A stretch of 64,000 nt of DNA from Lonicera japonica (Eukaryota; Streptophyta; Magnoliopsida; Dipsacales; Caprifoliaceae): assembly GCA_021464415.1 (NCBI GenBank), contig CM038469.1:4938501-5002500 (forward strand), in the 5' to 3' direction. The position numbers and the translations under genes are program-made. Positions within the stretch are counted from its first letter, which is position 1. The number at the start of each line of letters is the position of its first letter. The notes beneath the pieces were generated by a model. It saw only the letters and a program-made list of their open reading frames with translations, was not told the origin of the DNA and made no database searches. Shown here one piece after another: positions 31,457-42,811 of the stretch.

Positions 31457-34400
31457 CTATGTATAGGATGTATGGGAGGAAACTCTGCTTTGGTGATCAA
31501 ACTGTAAACCTGAACGAGTTGAGAAGAGCCCCTCAAAACCCTTCACCAAAATCCCTTCAACAGCACACTGAGATTTGGAGCAACCGAATTGGCTGCTACT
31601 ACTACTACTAATGTGTTTTTCTTTTTCATCGCCATGTCTTCTCTTGGATTTAATATTATAATTACCGCTTCCTAATTCAAACCTTTGGAACTCCTCACAC
31701 AACTTCCTCTTCAAACCTGGAGCTATTTTCAACCCTGCAACATAGATAGTAAGATTGTTTCAGATAGCCACTTTATTTTTTTGTTTAACAAAAGAAATAC
31801 CCCAGATTCTGTGATTTTCATCTTTAAAGCATCCACAGCAGTCCACATATGTAGCATAAGTTTGTTGTATAATACTGTGATGTATATTAAGCGAAGAATA
31901 AACTTAAGATTGGCTAAGTTTCTTCTCGTATGGACAACTAATGTCTTTTGGGTTCCAAACAAACAACATATATCCATGTTGAAAGCAAATGGTCCTTTTG
32001 AGCCCTAAACAGATATCTATTGTGTGTTTGGAACCTATTATAGGGACACCTCTAGTCCGTTCTAGTTCAGCCAGACATCTCTTCTCAACTAATGGCTGTT
32101 GGGTTCCAAACAAACAACATATGTTCGTTTTGATGCTCAACCATTATCCCAACATCTCTTCCCAGCTTGTTTCCTTGTACTACTTTATACAAAAATTAGA
32201 TTGTTGTGGATGCTCTTAGCGGTGTTTGATTGTATTTAGTTCACGGGGATCAAGTTCTCATGGTACAACTTGCTCTAGTCTAATTTTTTTTCCCTTTTCC
32301 CAGGAATCATTGAAATCCAAAAACCAATTTCCCACCAAGTTTTTGTTTCCCATGAGAAAAGTTTTCCCATGTAAAAGAAAAAATTCAAAGAATTTTATTC
32401 TTTCTTTATTATGGTAGACCAATAAAGGCACCTTTAGGGCTTGTTTTTTAAGAATGGAATGGGCATCCTAGATTCCTAGAAGCTTTTCTCCTAGCATCTA
32501 CTATGCCTTGCCAATGTTTGGCTCGGATATGAATTCTTCTTTCCTGGAACGTTGAATTACCTCTCTATATTTAGTTCAAACAAGAATAGGAATGAAATAC
32601 ATGTGAATTACCAAAATGTTCTTCATTTTAAAAAATTAAAAGACAAGTTCTAACAATTTTACGAAGTTAAAATTTAAGTTTATTGTTGTGAAAAGTTGTT
32701 TTATCACTTTTATGTATTTAATAATAAAAAAAAATCTTTTAAAAATAATATAATTGAAAAAAAAAAAGTTGTATTGGTAAGTAAAAGGGATATTTTGGTC
32801 TTAAGATGAAATCTTAGGAGAAAATTTAAAAAAGAATACCTATAGTAATCATCTATTCCCATCCATTTAAGAGGGGGAACTTTAAAGGAATAATGCATTC
32901 CTATCCCAAAACCCGAACCAACTATCAGAATCTTTCTGGAATGGAATGTAGCATTCCAGGAATGATTTAAAACTCGAACCAAACAAGCCCTTAAGTGTAG
33001 GTCAAAAATTCTTCTATGAAAATCGGACACAGAAGACCCTTTTTAATGGCTAATATAAACTTTTCCAAGAAAAAACATACCAGGAAGCGGGTCATCGCAA
33101 GGCTGAGCTTCTGTATCACCACAATTACAATATGAACTAGCAGTATCAATCAATCCTGCAGTTCTGCATCATACAAGATAAAGTATATAAATACTGTAAT
33201 AGAAGTTCCAGGATCATACAAAGCCGAACAAAGTAATAACTACTATCACTCTACTATCACTCTATCAGTGGTATTATCATTTATAAGATCTGACAAGAAA
33301 ATAATTTAGAATAGATAACGGACCTATGCATGTGTTCAACAAAATCATCTATCAAAGTAGGCCAAGCACCTGCCAAAGAAAAATTGAAATAAAATAAAAT
33401 AATAGTAGATATTATTTTACGTGCTTAAATGTTTAAGATGACAAACAACTACAAAATAGTAGATACTAAGTGTCCATTTGATAACAAGATGGAAAATGAT
33501 AGCAAAATCAATTGATGAGAATGTGGAAAATAAGTTGAGTGATCTCTCCAATTCATGCCTATTTATGAATAGATGTTCTCCCTCCTTTATCTTTTGTGGA
33601 AAACCCCAAAAAGTAAGAGAACATCTCACAACACCACTCAACATAGGATATTTGGACTTTGCACCCCACATTTTGACCCCTAATTTGATATTGCACCCCA
33701 TGTTTTAAATCCTTTGACTTTGCACCCCACTGTTAACTAATTATGTTAAGTTCTGTTAATAAACAAATGTGATATTTGGACTTTGCACTCCATATTTTGA
33801 CCCTTAATTTGAGATTGCACCTCATTCGAGGTGCAAATTAACGGAACTTTACAGAATTACTTAACGATGGGGTGCCAAGTCAACGAATTTAAAACATGGG
33901 GTGCAATCTCAAATTAGGGGTCAAAATGTAGGGTGCAAAGTCAAAGTATCCCCTCAACATATTTTCCACTTTCTCACCAAAATCAATTGCTTTTTGCTAT
34001 CATTTTCATCTTGTTATCAATCGCACCCTAAGACTCCGTTTGATAGCAACATGGAAAATGGTAAGAAAAACAATTGATTTGTGTAAGAAGTTGAAAATAA
34101 CTTGAGGCATGTGATGAGATTAACTCTTACTTTTTGGCCTTTTCCATAAAAAAAAAAATTGGGGGTGAGAAAAAAATTTCCACAAAAACTAAGAAAGGAT
34201 GAATTATATTCATAAAAATTAGCACAAGATGGAGAGTATCTCACCACATGTGTCAACTAATTTTCTCACGCAAATTAGTTGTCTTTTTTCTATCATTTTC
34301 CATGTTACTATCAAATAGAACTTAAATTACTGATATACCTTCAGGATCGTATCCTTCAAGATTTTCATGTACACACCTAGTGAAAGCTAAAACTTGTCGC

Positions 34401-37186
34401 CATGTATCCTCAGAGATGTTGTGTCGCTGTTTTCTCTAATCGAGTAATTCAGCATATTAGTCACATTAATACAATAAAATTAACATTAAAAATAAAATAA
34501 GTATAATTATAAGGAAAATTTGGCGGTCACACCAGTTGCCATAAAGATAGACGTATTACAAGTTTTCCATGCCGCTTTATTGAATCGACACGATGAAAAG
34601 GAAAAATCTGATAGCTCTATTATTTGATTACCCGTGATTATTAATTATCAGATAAACCAGGATATATGCATACATGGGGAAGGGCAATAATTTGTAAAGA
34701 AATGTATGGAAAAAGTTTTAAGGTGAAAAAGTATATATCAGTTGCTAATCAAACAAACTTTCGACAGACCTTTGGGAAACTAAGCTAACATATATTTCAA
34801 ACCTAATGAGCTACTCAGCCTCTGAAATTTGGCCTTAAATAAACAACCACACACAAAAAGAAAAGTATGATTCTAAGTTTCTTCTGCTTTTCTTTCAGTA
34901 GCTGGAATTCCCAGTTCTTTTTTTGTAATCCGTTTTTTCCAATTCAAAAGCTAACTAAAAGCAATATCTATTCAATTCAAGAAAATATCATAAATAGAAC
35001 ATATATATTAGGCATCATGAAAATCGAGTTTTTCACTTAGTAAAATGTACCTCAACAAAGTCACACCATTGATTAAGCAATCGAAACCTTCCAGCTAAAA
35101 CTAATCTCCAGGCCATAACTGCCCTGCTTACAGCTGAAAATTATAACAAAGTAAGAGGGCCAGGAACTTGTGATAAGAATATGTTTCACATCAAAAGTAA
35201 ATGATACTGCAATGTTCTTAATAACATAAGGTTAACTTACTTATATTCTTTTGGCCATTTTCACGGCAAATGAAGAAGACAAAATCATAGAAGCGAGAGA
35301 ACTCGGAAAAGTCAACCTAAAAGAAACAAAAGGTTGTAGGTAATCTCTTGAATTATGAAATCACCAACCAAAGGGCATCCTTTCTCATAAGTGGTGTACA
35401 AGGATACGTCAAGAAAACGAGAATAAAAATGATTTCTCACCATCAAGTCCATTCCCGACATTAGCTTGAAAACTTCATCAAAAATTGAAATCCTGTCAAA
35501 GGTGATAAAATTTTGTAAAATTTAAAATTTCGTAGCTGTTCATGGTATTATTTTCCAAAGAAAACAACAAAATTTTAAGAAACATCCACACTTCTATGCA
35601 TAATATTAAAGTTGAACTGTATGTGAAATGTTGTCAATCAATAAAACAGTTACAAAAAATGTTTAATTGTGAAAAGGAAAAAAAATTGCTGCCATTAACA
35701 CCCGCTTTAGTGGACTATGCCATTCTTATTCCTCGCTCATCCTCTCTTTTATGCTCTGACTTGCACAAGAAATGAACATTAAGAAGGAAAGGTATGAGCG
35801 ATGAAAAGACCAATGGGTAGTCAAAGAGGAAACAAGCACTTTTTCTCTCCTTTTGTTACTACGGAATTTTACCATCACCATTGCATGTTAATTGTTACCA
35901 CAGGGTGCCATTTGGGAGGCAAAAATGTAAGAGAAAACTTCCTTGTTTTCTCCCCATTCCTTTTCTTCCTACTTTTGATCGGATATAAAATGAAGGCCAA
36001 AAGAATAATTCTTTTTCTTGGGGTCCCCGGTCCCCTTACCACCAAATCCATCTTATAATCTATAAAAATATCCACCGTTCTTGAGGAGAAAATACTAATA
36101 CCCCAATGTAAGCTTGCACGGCTCATCTAAAAAATAAGATGGTTGGACCAAACACATTCAGTTACTAATTTTAACATGATGTTGCACATAACACATACAT
36201 ACCTTGTATGTATCATAGATTGAGCCAATATTAACAGCTGAGCCAATTCCCTCTTGGAGAATTGAGGTTTTTGACACTCATAACCCGGCCTGGAATCCTC
36301 ATCCCCACAAACATATGCCCTTGACGTAATTTCTACAATAGAAAGTTTGCAAACCCCATGAGTTACAAGAGCAACTTGGACAAATATCATGACGTTGAAT
36401 TTTTATTTTTATTTATATATATATATAAAAAAGAGCATCATACGAGAATCAGAGAATGGCTAGAACCAAGGTATGGGAGACAACTTGTACAGAAACTAAT
36501 TCGGCCATTTGTATCTCTTGTCCTAAATAGAGTGACTGACTGGGTGCATGTGTACGATCAATAATTATAGTCGACATATATATCTTACATAAAAAAAGTG
36601 ACATTTCTAATGTTGCCACCATGTATTAGTTAGAATGTGGGTTTCATATCAAATTCATCCTTATAGAAATCCGTTTCAAGTTTGTAACCAATGAGGAATC
36701 GCAATGTTGGGTTGTCACTTCTTTACGTCAGATAAATATATCGCCATAGAATTACTCATGTAAGAGCTATTCAAGTTTTGTTGATTCAATTTTCAATTAA
36801 TGTTGATTCACTAGCATAGACCTTTGCTCATTACCAAATCTCAAAATCTTTATAATTTTCTTATCTCTACTTTTTTCCTTATTGCCAAATGGCCGATATA
36901 ACTTCTCTATGCTTTAGTTTTCATAATCAAATTCCATAAACTGTTTTGCCCTAAACCTTCTTTACCCAAAATTAAATAAAATTATAAATAATTGAACATA
37001 GAGATTCCAAGAAATCAAGAAAAATGTCCGGCTCAGTGATAAACACAATCAAATAGACCAACAAATAGCCATATGTATAACTGATTTAACAAGAATAAGA
37101 AGAAAAATTAAAGAATGGCGTGGAATTGACAGATTACCTGAAAATCGCCTGTAAATTTCAAATATATCAAACCCGCACGAGTCCAT
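31457..37186 (-). CDS. AAR3: AAR3-like DCUN1-domain protein, 9 exons
   Basis: Complement of 37138-37186, 36203-36332, 35441-35492, 35241-35316, 35051-35133, 34339-34435, 33324-33369, 33081-33163 and 31457-31734. All junctions are GT-AG and in phase, giving 297 residues, close to what I recall for Arabidopsis AAR3. It starts MDSCGFDIFEIYRRF. The DCUN1 (DCN1-like, potentiating neddylation) domain shows RISIFDEVFKLMSGMDLM, VDFSEFSRFYDFVFFICREN, AVMAWRLVLAGRFRLLNQWC, FVE, ISEDTWRQVLAFTRCVHENL, EGYDPEGAWPTLIDDFVEHM. The C-terminal exon is specific to this branch (GLKRKLCEEF, basic KSKRRHG, serine run). DCN1-type proteins promote cullin neddylation; AAR3 affects responses to the synthetic auxin 2,4-D and anti-auxins in Arabidopsis. 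Introns carry several MITEs. A telo-box lies upstream. Confidence 0.92.
31827..32215. mobile_element. PIF/Harbinger-type (Tourist-like) MITE in AAR3 intron 8
   Basis: Ends read inward AAGCATCCACAGCAGTC and GAGCATCCACAACAATC, flanked by TTA on both sides (31824-31826 and 32216-32218). The interior contains a direct repeat of about 22 bases (TTGGGTTCCAAACAAACAAC) near 31948 and 32099. TTA duplication supports PIF/Harbinger. Confidence 0.7.
32437..32990. mobile_element. PIF/Harbinger-type MITE in AAR3 intron 8
   Basis: The inverted ends share GGGCTTGTTT (left GGGCTTGTTTTTTAAG, right GGGCTTGTTTGGTTCG), and a TTA duplication lies at 32434-32436 and 32991-32993. Internal GGAATG/CATTCC blocks also face each other, giving a foldback. 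No transposase frame. Confidence 0.75.
33469..34024. mobile_element. MITE in AAR3 intron 7, interrupted by another MITE
   Basis: The left end GTGTCCATTTGATAACAAG and the right end, read inward, GTGCGATTGATAACAAG continue as inverted repeats through GATGGAAAATGATAGCAAAA. The 307-bp element at 33646-33952 is nested within it. Target duplication not clear, so the class is open. Confidence 0.6.
33646..33952. mobile_element. Mutator-type MITE nested in another MITE
   Basis: Inverted repeats of about 57 bases: both ends read inward as TTTGACTTTGCACCC-like, then ACATTTTGACCCCTAATTTG and ATTGCACCCCATG. A perfect 9-bp duplication CTCAACATA lies at 33637-33645 and 33953-33961. The 9-bp duplication and long TIRs fit Mutator-like elements. 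Wholly non-coding. Confidence 0.85.
34027..34322. mobile_element. Second MITE of the same family, AAR3 intron 6-7 region
   Basis: Left CCGTTTGATAGCAACATGG and right, read inward, CTATTTGATAGTAACATGG, both continuing AAAATGRTARRAAAAA. It is adjacent to, and related to, the element at 33469-34024 (TTTGATAACAAGATGGAAAA). Boundaries approximate. Confidence 0.6.
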
Positions 37187-37278
37187 CACCGTACGCAATT
37201 TGAGCAATTAGACTTGACCAAAAATTTGTTTATGTTTATACAAAAGGAAAATTTGGGTTTTGGGTTTGTGAAAAAACG

Positions 37279-37287
37279 AAACCCTAA
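37279..37287. promoter_or_regulatory. Telo-box motif upstream of AAR3-like gene
   Basis: AAACCCTAA, about 95 bases upstream of the AAR3-like start codon. Such motifs are frequent in promoters of plant housekeeping and proliferation genes. Motif match only. Confidence 0.4.
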
Positions 37288-37461
37288 CAACTCAACAATG
37301 TATAAGTCTCTCGTTCTTTCTCAAGTCGGAGTAGAAATCGATCGTATCTGTTCCTCCCAGGAAAAGTTTTTTGGTAGAAGTCCCGTTATCGGATCGGGAT
37401 AGAAATTACCTAAAATTAAATAAATATAAAAATTTAAATTCGATTCAGTTTGGTTTCTAAA

Positions 37462-38810
37462 GCGCAGTGATATTGGCACCTACAAATCTCTTACTAACAC
37501 TCCTATTTTTACTAACATTTTTATTTTTACACTTTTATCTTAATAACATTCTCATATTATACCTATCACTTCAATCACTTTCACTTATTTTTAAGAATTA
37601 ATCTCATATTTAATTAATTAATAACATGATTAAGTAATTAACTACATACTAATAACATAAACCAAATTACCCCAAACTAACCCCAAAATTTCTCCACCAT
37701 CTCTACCATCTTCTCAAACAAGCAAAATTACCATCTCTACCATCTTCTCTATCTAGCAACAAATTTTGGTAGCAACAAATTTTGGTAGCACCAAAACAAC
37801 AAATAAAACCTCCATTAATGCAAAACTCTAAGTTTGGGAAGAATTGGTATAAACAAAATAAAACCTCTATTAATGGAAAACTCAAAATTTGAAAATAATG
37901 GTAGAAAAAAGAGAAACTTTGTAATAAAAGAAGAAAAACAAGCAAGAAAGAGTTAATGAAAGAGAGACATACATGTTTTTATGTTTGTTATTTATTGTTT
38001 TATGATTTTTATAGCATACACATTTTTCAATAGCATACACATCAAATATATAAACAAAAAACAAAATTTTCTGTTTAAAACACGAAGAATGCTTACTCGG
38101 TTCTCCGTAACCGAGTTGCAGGCTTGTACACTCGGCTTCTCTCAACCGAGTATGAAATTCCATAAAATGTCATGCTCTCGGGACTTTCATTCGGTTGAGA
38201 GCAACCGAGTGTTGTTATATTATGCTCGATTATGAGTAGCCGAGTGACATTAATTACACTCAGTTGCTCTCAACCGAATAAAGGTTCCGAGAGCATTACA
38301 TTTTATGTGATTTTATACTCGGTTGAGAGCAACCGAGTGTACAAGCTTGCAACTCGGTTACGGAGAACCGAGTAAACCTTCTTCGTATTTCCTTTCATTT
38401 GAGTTTTGCATAAATGGAGGTTTTGTTTATACCATTCTCCTCAAATTTAGAGTTTTGCATTAATGGAAGTTTTGTTTGTTGGTTTTCTTATCTTGTTCCA
38501 AAGTTTTCTTTTTTCCTTCCATTCTTCTCAAGCTTATCTTTTTGCATCAATGGTGGAGATCAAAGTTTTGTTGCCTAATTTGGTAGAAGAGAGGAATTTT
38601 GGAGGGGAATTTAATTTGGAGATAAATGTTTGATTAACTTTGGAGGGAGATTCATTAACTTTTGTTTTAAATTAAAACAAGTGGTGAAAAATTAGTTTAG
38701 GGTTAATTAACTTTTTTACTAGATTAAATGAAGTGGGGTGGAAATAACAATTTATCTTTTTTTTTGTGGGAGTGTTACCAATGGATATTAGGGGTATCAA
38801 CATGACCACC
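37462..38810. mobile_element. Foldback element copy A (ACTCGGTT family)
   Basis: 1349 bp. The ends face each other (left GTGATATTGGCACCTAC, right read inward GGTGGTCATGTTGATACC, then AACACTCC on both). Flanks GTTTCTAAA (37453-37461) and CTTTTTAAA (38811-38819) match at 7 of 9, so a 9-bp target duplication is likely. The centre, 38082-38386, is a near-perfect hairpin. Copy B at 48923-50206 is the same element in the opposite orientation. No transposase frame. It begins about 275 bases upstream of the AAR3-like start codon. Confidence 0.8.
38082..38386. repeat. Long hairpin of copy A
   Basis: The arms begin ACGAAGAATGCTTACTCGG and end CCGAGTAAACCTTCTTCGT and pair over about 140 bases each. ACTCGGTT/AACCGAGT-type words recur about ten times as nested short palindromes, for example ACTCGGTT...AACCGAGT. 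An RNA from here would be strongly double-stranded. Confidence 0.85.
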
Positions 38811-38819
38811 CTTTTTAAA

Positions 38820-39674
38820 ATCTTCAGAAACTTCAACTAAATTTTTTGGTTTGATTTTGACATATATTTATTTTTTATAAATTAATTTAATATAATAATA
38901 CATTATTAATACTAATGTAAAATTAATTTATATTTAAATTAAAGTTATGAATTTTTAAAAAATAAGGAGTAAACATATAAAAATGTTCTTCATTTAGTTA
39001 TTATTTTATTTATACATTTATAAGAATAAAACACGTTAAATAAAATGATGAGTTACATTACCATTATATATGTGATAAAAAAATCTTAGCATCATGTATT
39101 TAATTCATTAATAAGGACACGCATTAATAACTTATTTTAAAAGGATCATAATATGCAATTAATAAATAATATATTTTTATAAAAGTCCTTTTTTTTATCA
39201 TAATATACTTAACTTACGCCCTTATAATATATATTAACATATTTCATTTTTTATATATAATTCGGTTCAGTTCGGTTCGATTTGGTTCAGTTTTGAACAA
39301 GTTAGCCCTGAACCCGAACCAAACTATTTGATTTCGGTTTGATTTTCTCATTTTTTATTTTGATTTTTTTTGGTTCAAAATTTTATGGATCAATCCGAGT
39401 AGATTTAGTAAGTTCGGTCGGTTTTTAAATTGTCCTTAACACCCCTATGTTTGGGACTATTATTCCTTGTGGAAAATATTTAATTTTAATATTTTCTATA
39501 AACAAAATTTAGGGGAAGTATTTTTGAGTAAGAATTACATACAAAATTAAAGAGGAGATCAATTTATTGATAATTTTGACTGAGACTCCTTGCATTGCAT
39601 TTTATAATTACACCAAACGCACGAATAACACGTGTACACGCGTTCTTTTTATACACATCTAGATTTAATTTAAA
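38820..39674. other. AT-rich intergenic DNA
   Basis: No gene. Near 39260-39420 the words TTCGGTTCAGTTCGGTTCGATTTGG and CGGTTCAAAATTTT recall low-complexity degenerate TE sequence. Nothing further can be supported. Confidence 0.45.
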
Positions 39675-39830
39675 GGGTGGAGATACTGGCACCCAAAAAA
39701 CACTCGGTAACATTATCATTTTCATCCGGTCCTTCGTAACAAAGTAACATACACCTTACTTGATTGTCAAGAACCGAATGAAAAGCGGGAGTGTTTTCAA
39801 GAAATATTAAAAGTACCAATAGCTCCACTC
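39675..39830. mobile_element. Foldback element copy D, 156-bp mini form
   Basis: Starts GGGTGGAGATACTGGCACCC and ends AGTACCAATAGCTCCACTC, with inner AACACTCGG / GAGTGTTTTC. An 8-bp duplication AATTTAAA flanks it (39667-39674 and 39831-39838). The ends resemble those of copies A and B; only one ACTCGG word remains. It appears to be an internally deleted family member. Confidence 0.7.
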
Positions 39831-39839
39831 AATTTAAAT

Positions 39840-41090
39840 GGAAAAAATAAAATAAAATAATTTTGTTGGTTCAATAGCTAAAAAGCTGTCACTATTATGT
39901 TTGAGGTTGTAGGTTAACCTCATTGATGACATATGTTTTTCTATTTTTCTACTTCAATAACAATGAGCGGTGCAAAATTGAAATGGTCTCATAATCGAAT
40001 ATAGCTAGCCGCTTCCAGTTTAATAAATAGAGATAGATTCCAGTGGCACCTCTTGTACGATATGTGAAAAACTTCTTTATGGTTTATTAGTTATGCAAAA
40101 ATCTCTCTTCTTCAAAACAACCCAATGCTATGTTTGACGCGCAATATAAAACAGCGAGATATAATAATATTTGGTGTTCGTTGAGATTATATATTGGGGA
40201 GAATTATTTATCATACTAAAGTTTCTTATTCAATGGATTAACGAATCTCACGTAAAATGTGTGATTGTTTTATCCTATTTAAATGAAATTGAACAATTCT
40301 ATCCGATTGTCTCATCCAGCGCGTCAAACACACTCCAAGAGTAAAATATTTTCTCAATAATAAAAATACATGGTGAAATTTTATACCTTCCATTGTGGTT
40401 CAATTTATCAGAACCCTGTTTTACTTCTCTTTTGTCTCATGGTTGAAACCTGTGTGATTGTATAAAAAAAATTATCTTATTTAGCCAATTTTGAATTAAC
40501 ACATCACATATAAATTATTTTCTTATAGGACTGAACCTGTTACGTTGAGAAATTCAAAACAGAAATAAATTAGTTCATCATTAAGAATGAATTTTGTTTT
40601 TATATTTTTTAAAGGAATCTTTTAGGCCTTGAAAATCCCATCCACTAAATAGTTAAGAAAAGGTGAACGTGGAAAAGTAGATAGCTCGTATAAATAGAGA
40701 GGGGATATAAATCTAATTTCTTAATAGAATAAGTAAAAAAAATACATTTTTTACCTACATGTGTCTTATTCAAGAATTGAAATTCAGATTTTGAATGCGA
40801 GCAACGTTTAGTGAATCCCCTAATCCTAGCGTAAATGAGTTGTCTTTAACCGACTCGAGGAGGCACTACTCGAGACATTCCTAACCCTTGGGAAAAAAAT
40901 GTTAATGCACCTTATAAATGGTCAAACCAATTCATTAACCTTACTCGGTAATTCTATTTACAATTAGGGTGTCTTTGGATACATGGTTTTAGAATTCTAT
41001 TAGAACCGTAATTCAATACTATCTTCTATGAACTACAATGCCACTGAATTATAATACTATTGTTTGGATTGTACGTAGTTTTATTTAAAA
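39840..41090. other. AT-rich intergenic DNA
   Basis: No recognised gene on either strand. Scattered short repeats; a block at about 40575-40660 (CATTAAGAATGAATTTTG...TTTTAGGCCTT) is repeated in diverged form near 42695-42755. Confidence 0.45.
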
Positions 41091-41096
41091 TTTTAA

Positions 41097-41644
41097 GGGT
41101 GTGTTTGATTGGCAATTTTTTCCATGAAAAATAAGCATTTTCCATGAAAAATAAGCATTTTTCACTTGATTTGACAACTTAAAATGTTTGATTAGTTTTT
41201 TTTTCAATCAATTCAATTTCAACTTTTGGCTCACACATGTACATTTTCAAGGCAATTGAGGAAAATGTTCTTTGGAGGAGGTGGTTTTTTGTTTTCCATG
41301 TTTGGGCACAGTTCACGAGACAAGATTTTTACTATTTTCTATATTAAAAATGCCATAACTTAAAATATAAAATTCAAAATAATATAAAAATTTAATATTT
41401 AAAATCTACTAATCAAGATCAATTAAACAAGATCCATCATGACTATATAATTATGTAAAAAAAAATACCAATAATTTTTTCTACATTAAAAATGCCATAA
41501 TACAACCAATATTTTCCGGGTAGAAAATTAAGGCAATCAAACATACTATACTACATTTTCCATGCAACTCAATTCTAAGCAATTCAATTGCTTGTAACTT
41601 ATTTTCTTTCCATGCAAATTTCATACTTACAATCAAATGCATCC
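41097..41644. mobile_element. MITE, probably PIF/Harbinger-type
   Basis: Left GGGTGTGTTTGATTG, right read inward GGATGCATTTGATTG, with a TAA on each side (41094-41096 and 41645-41647). Near the left end the block TTTTCCATGAAAAATAAGCA is tandemly doubled. Internal CCATG-rich pieces recur inverted near the right end. Non-coding. Confidence 0.65.
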
Positions 41645-42184
41645 TAATAAAATTCAAAAGCGGTGGTTGTGGTAGTGGCGGCGGCGTTGGTGGGTGAACA
41701 AAGTTTTCTGACGGGGGCTCGGATTAGAGTTAAGGTTAAAGTGTAATTGGTGAGGAAGAAGAAAATGAATAGGGGCATTAATTTTGGTCAAAAAAATTTC
41801 AAAAAGGATGGAAAATTAACGGTGTCGGGTTTTATGGCTATGTCTAATTAAAATTATTTTTGGGATTTCTCAAATAGGGTTATTAACACAGGCAGTTAAG
41901 TTAATAAACTTATAAACCCCTTATGAAAAGTATTTTTGAATAAAAATTAAATACGAAACTAATGGGGTGTTTTATTTTGCCTTTGAATATTTAAACTATT
42001 TATTTTTTAAATCATTACAAGGTTAGTTTCTTCCTTTCATCTCCCGTTAAATGCTTCATGCTAAATTTAAGCAGTTTGATTTTAAGTGAACGTATAATTT
42101 AACATTAAACATTCAAAAAAGTATTTTTTTTTCTCAATTTATGATTCCAATTATTACCGTGTGTATATATATATAAATTCTTTA

Positions 42185-42599
42185 GAGTATTTCCAATAGC
42201 GAATTAAAATAACAATTATAATTAATTTTAACAATATTGACTAAAAATATTACCCCAATTGTATAATCAAATGTTAGAAACCTTTTAACCAATAACCAAA
42301 TATACTCTTTTTATAATCAAAGTAAACAACATTTTTCAATAACCAAAATGAAGTACCCACAAATTATATTGGTTAAAAGAGATTCTTTTCAAATTTAAAT
42401 CATCTTTCCCTACTTTTTTTTCGTAACAAAATTCAAATTGATTAATTTGTGGTCAATCAATATAATGAACTCCACAAATTTGGTTATTGAGAAAAAATAG
42501 CCATTAAGAAGGCTTACATTGTTAACTTTAACAATTTACTAAATGAATAATTAAAAGTTATTGTAATTATTTAATTTTGATTATTCCATTAAAAATGCC
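42185..42599. mobile_element. Tourist-like MITE
   Basis: Left GAGTATTTCCAATAG, right read inward GGCATTTTTAATGG, with TTA at 42182-42184 and 42600-42602. The inverted similarity continues through AATTAAAATAACAATTATAA. It fits the common plant MITE type with GAGCATCTCCAATG-like ends. Confidence 0.65.
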
Positions 42600-42811
42600 T
42601 TAAGAATTAACATATTAATTTACTACTTTGAAAATGAATTTTAAAAAAATAACATTACTTTATTACTGAACATATTACTTTGAAAAAGTCATGTCATTAT
42701 TAAGAATGAATTTTTCATTTTACATTTTTGTAAGGAATTTTTAGGCCTTAAAATCTCACACCTAAAAAATATTTTTATTAAAAGGATAATTTTGAAATGA
42801 CAAGCTCATAA

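Noticed and set aside
37703..38235. Several 80-93 codon frames over the foldback copy A
   Set aside because: They arise from hairpin arms and differ between copies; no conserved protein and no Kozak or splice support.
38082..38386. Repeated ACTCGGTT units as a CRISPR array
   Set aside because: Plant nuclear DNA, no constant repeat-spacer spacing, and units alternate in orientation as parts of a hairpin inside a transposon.
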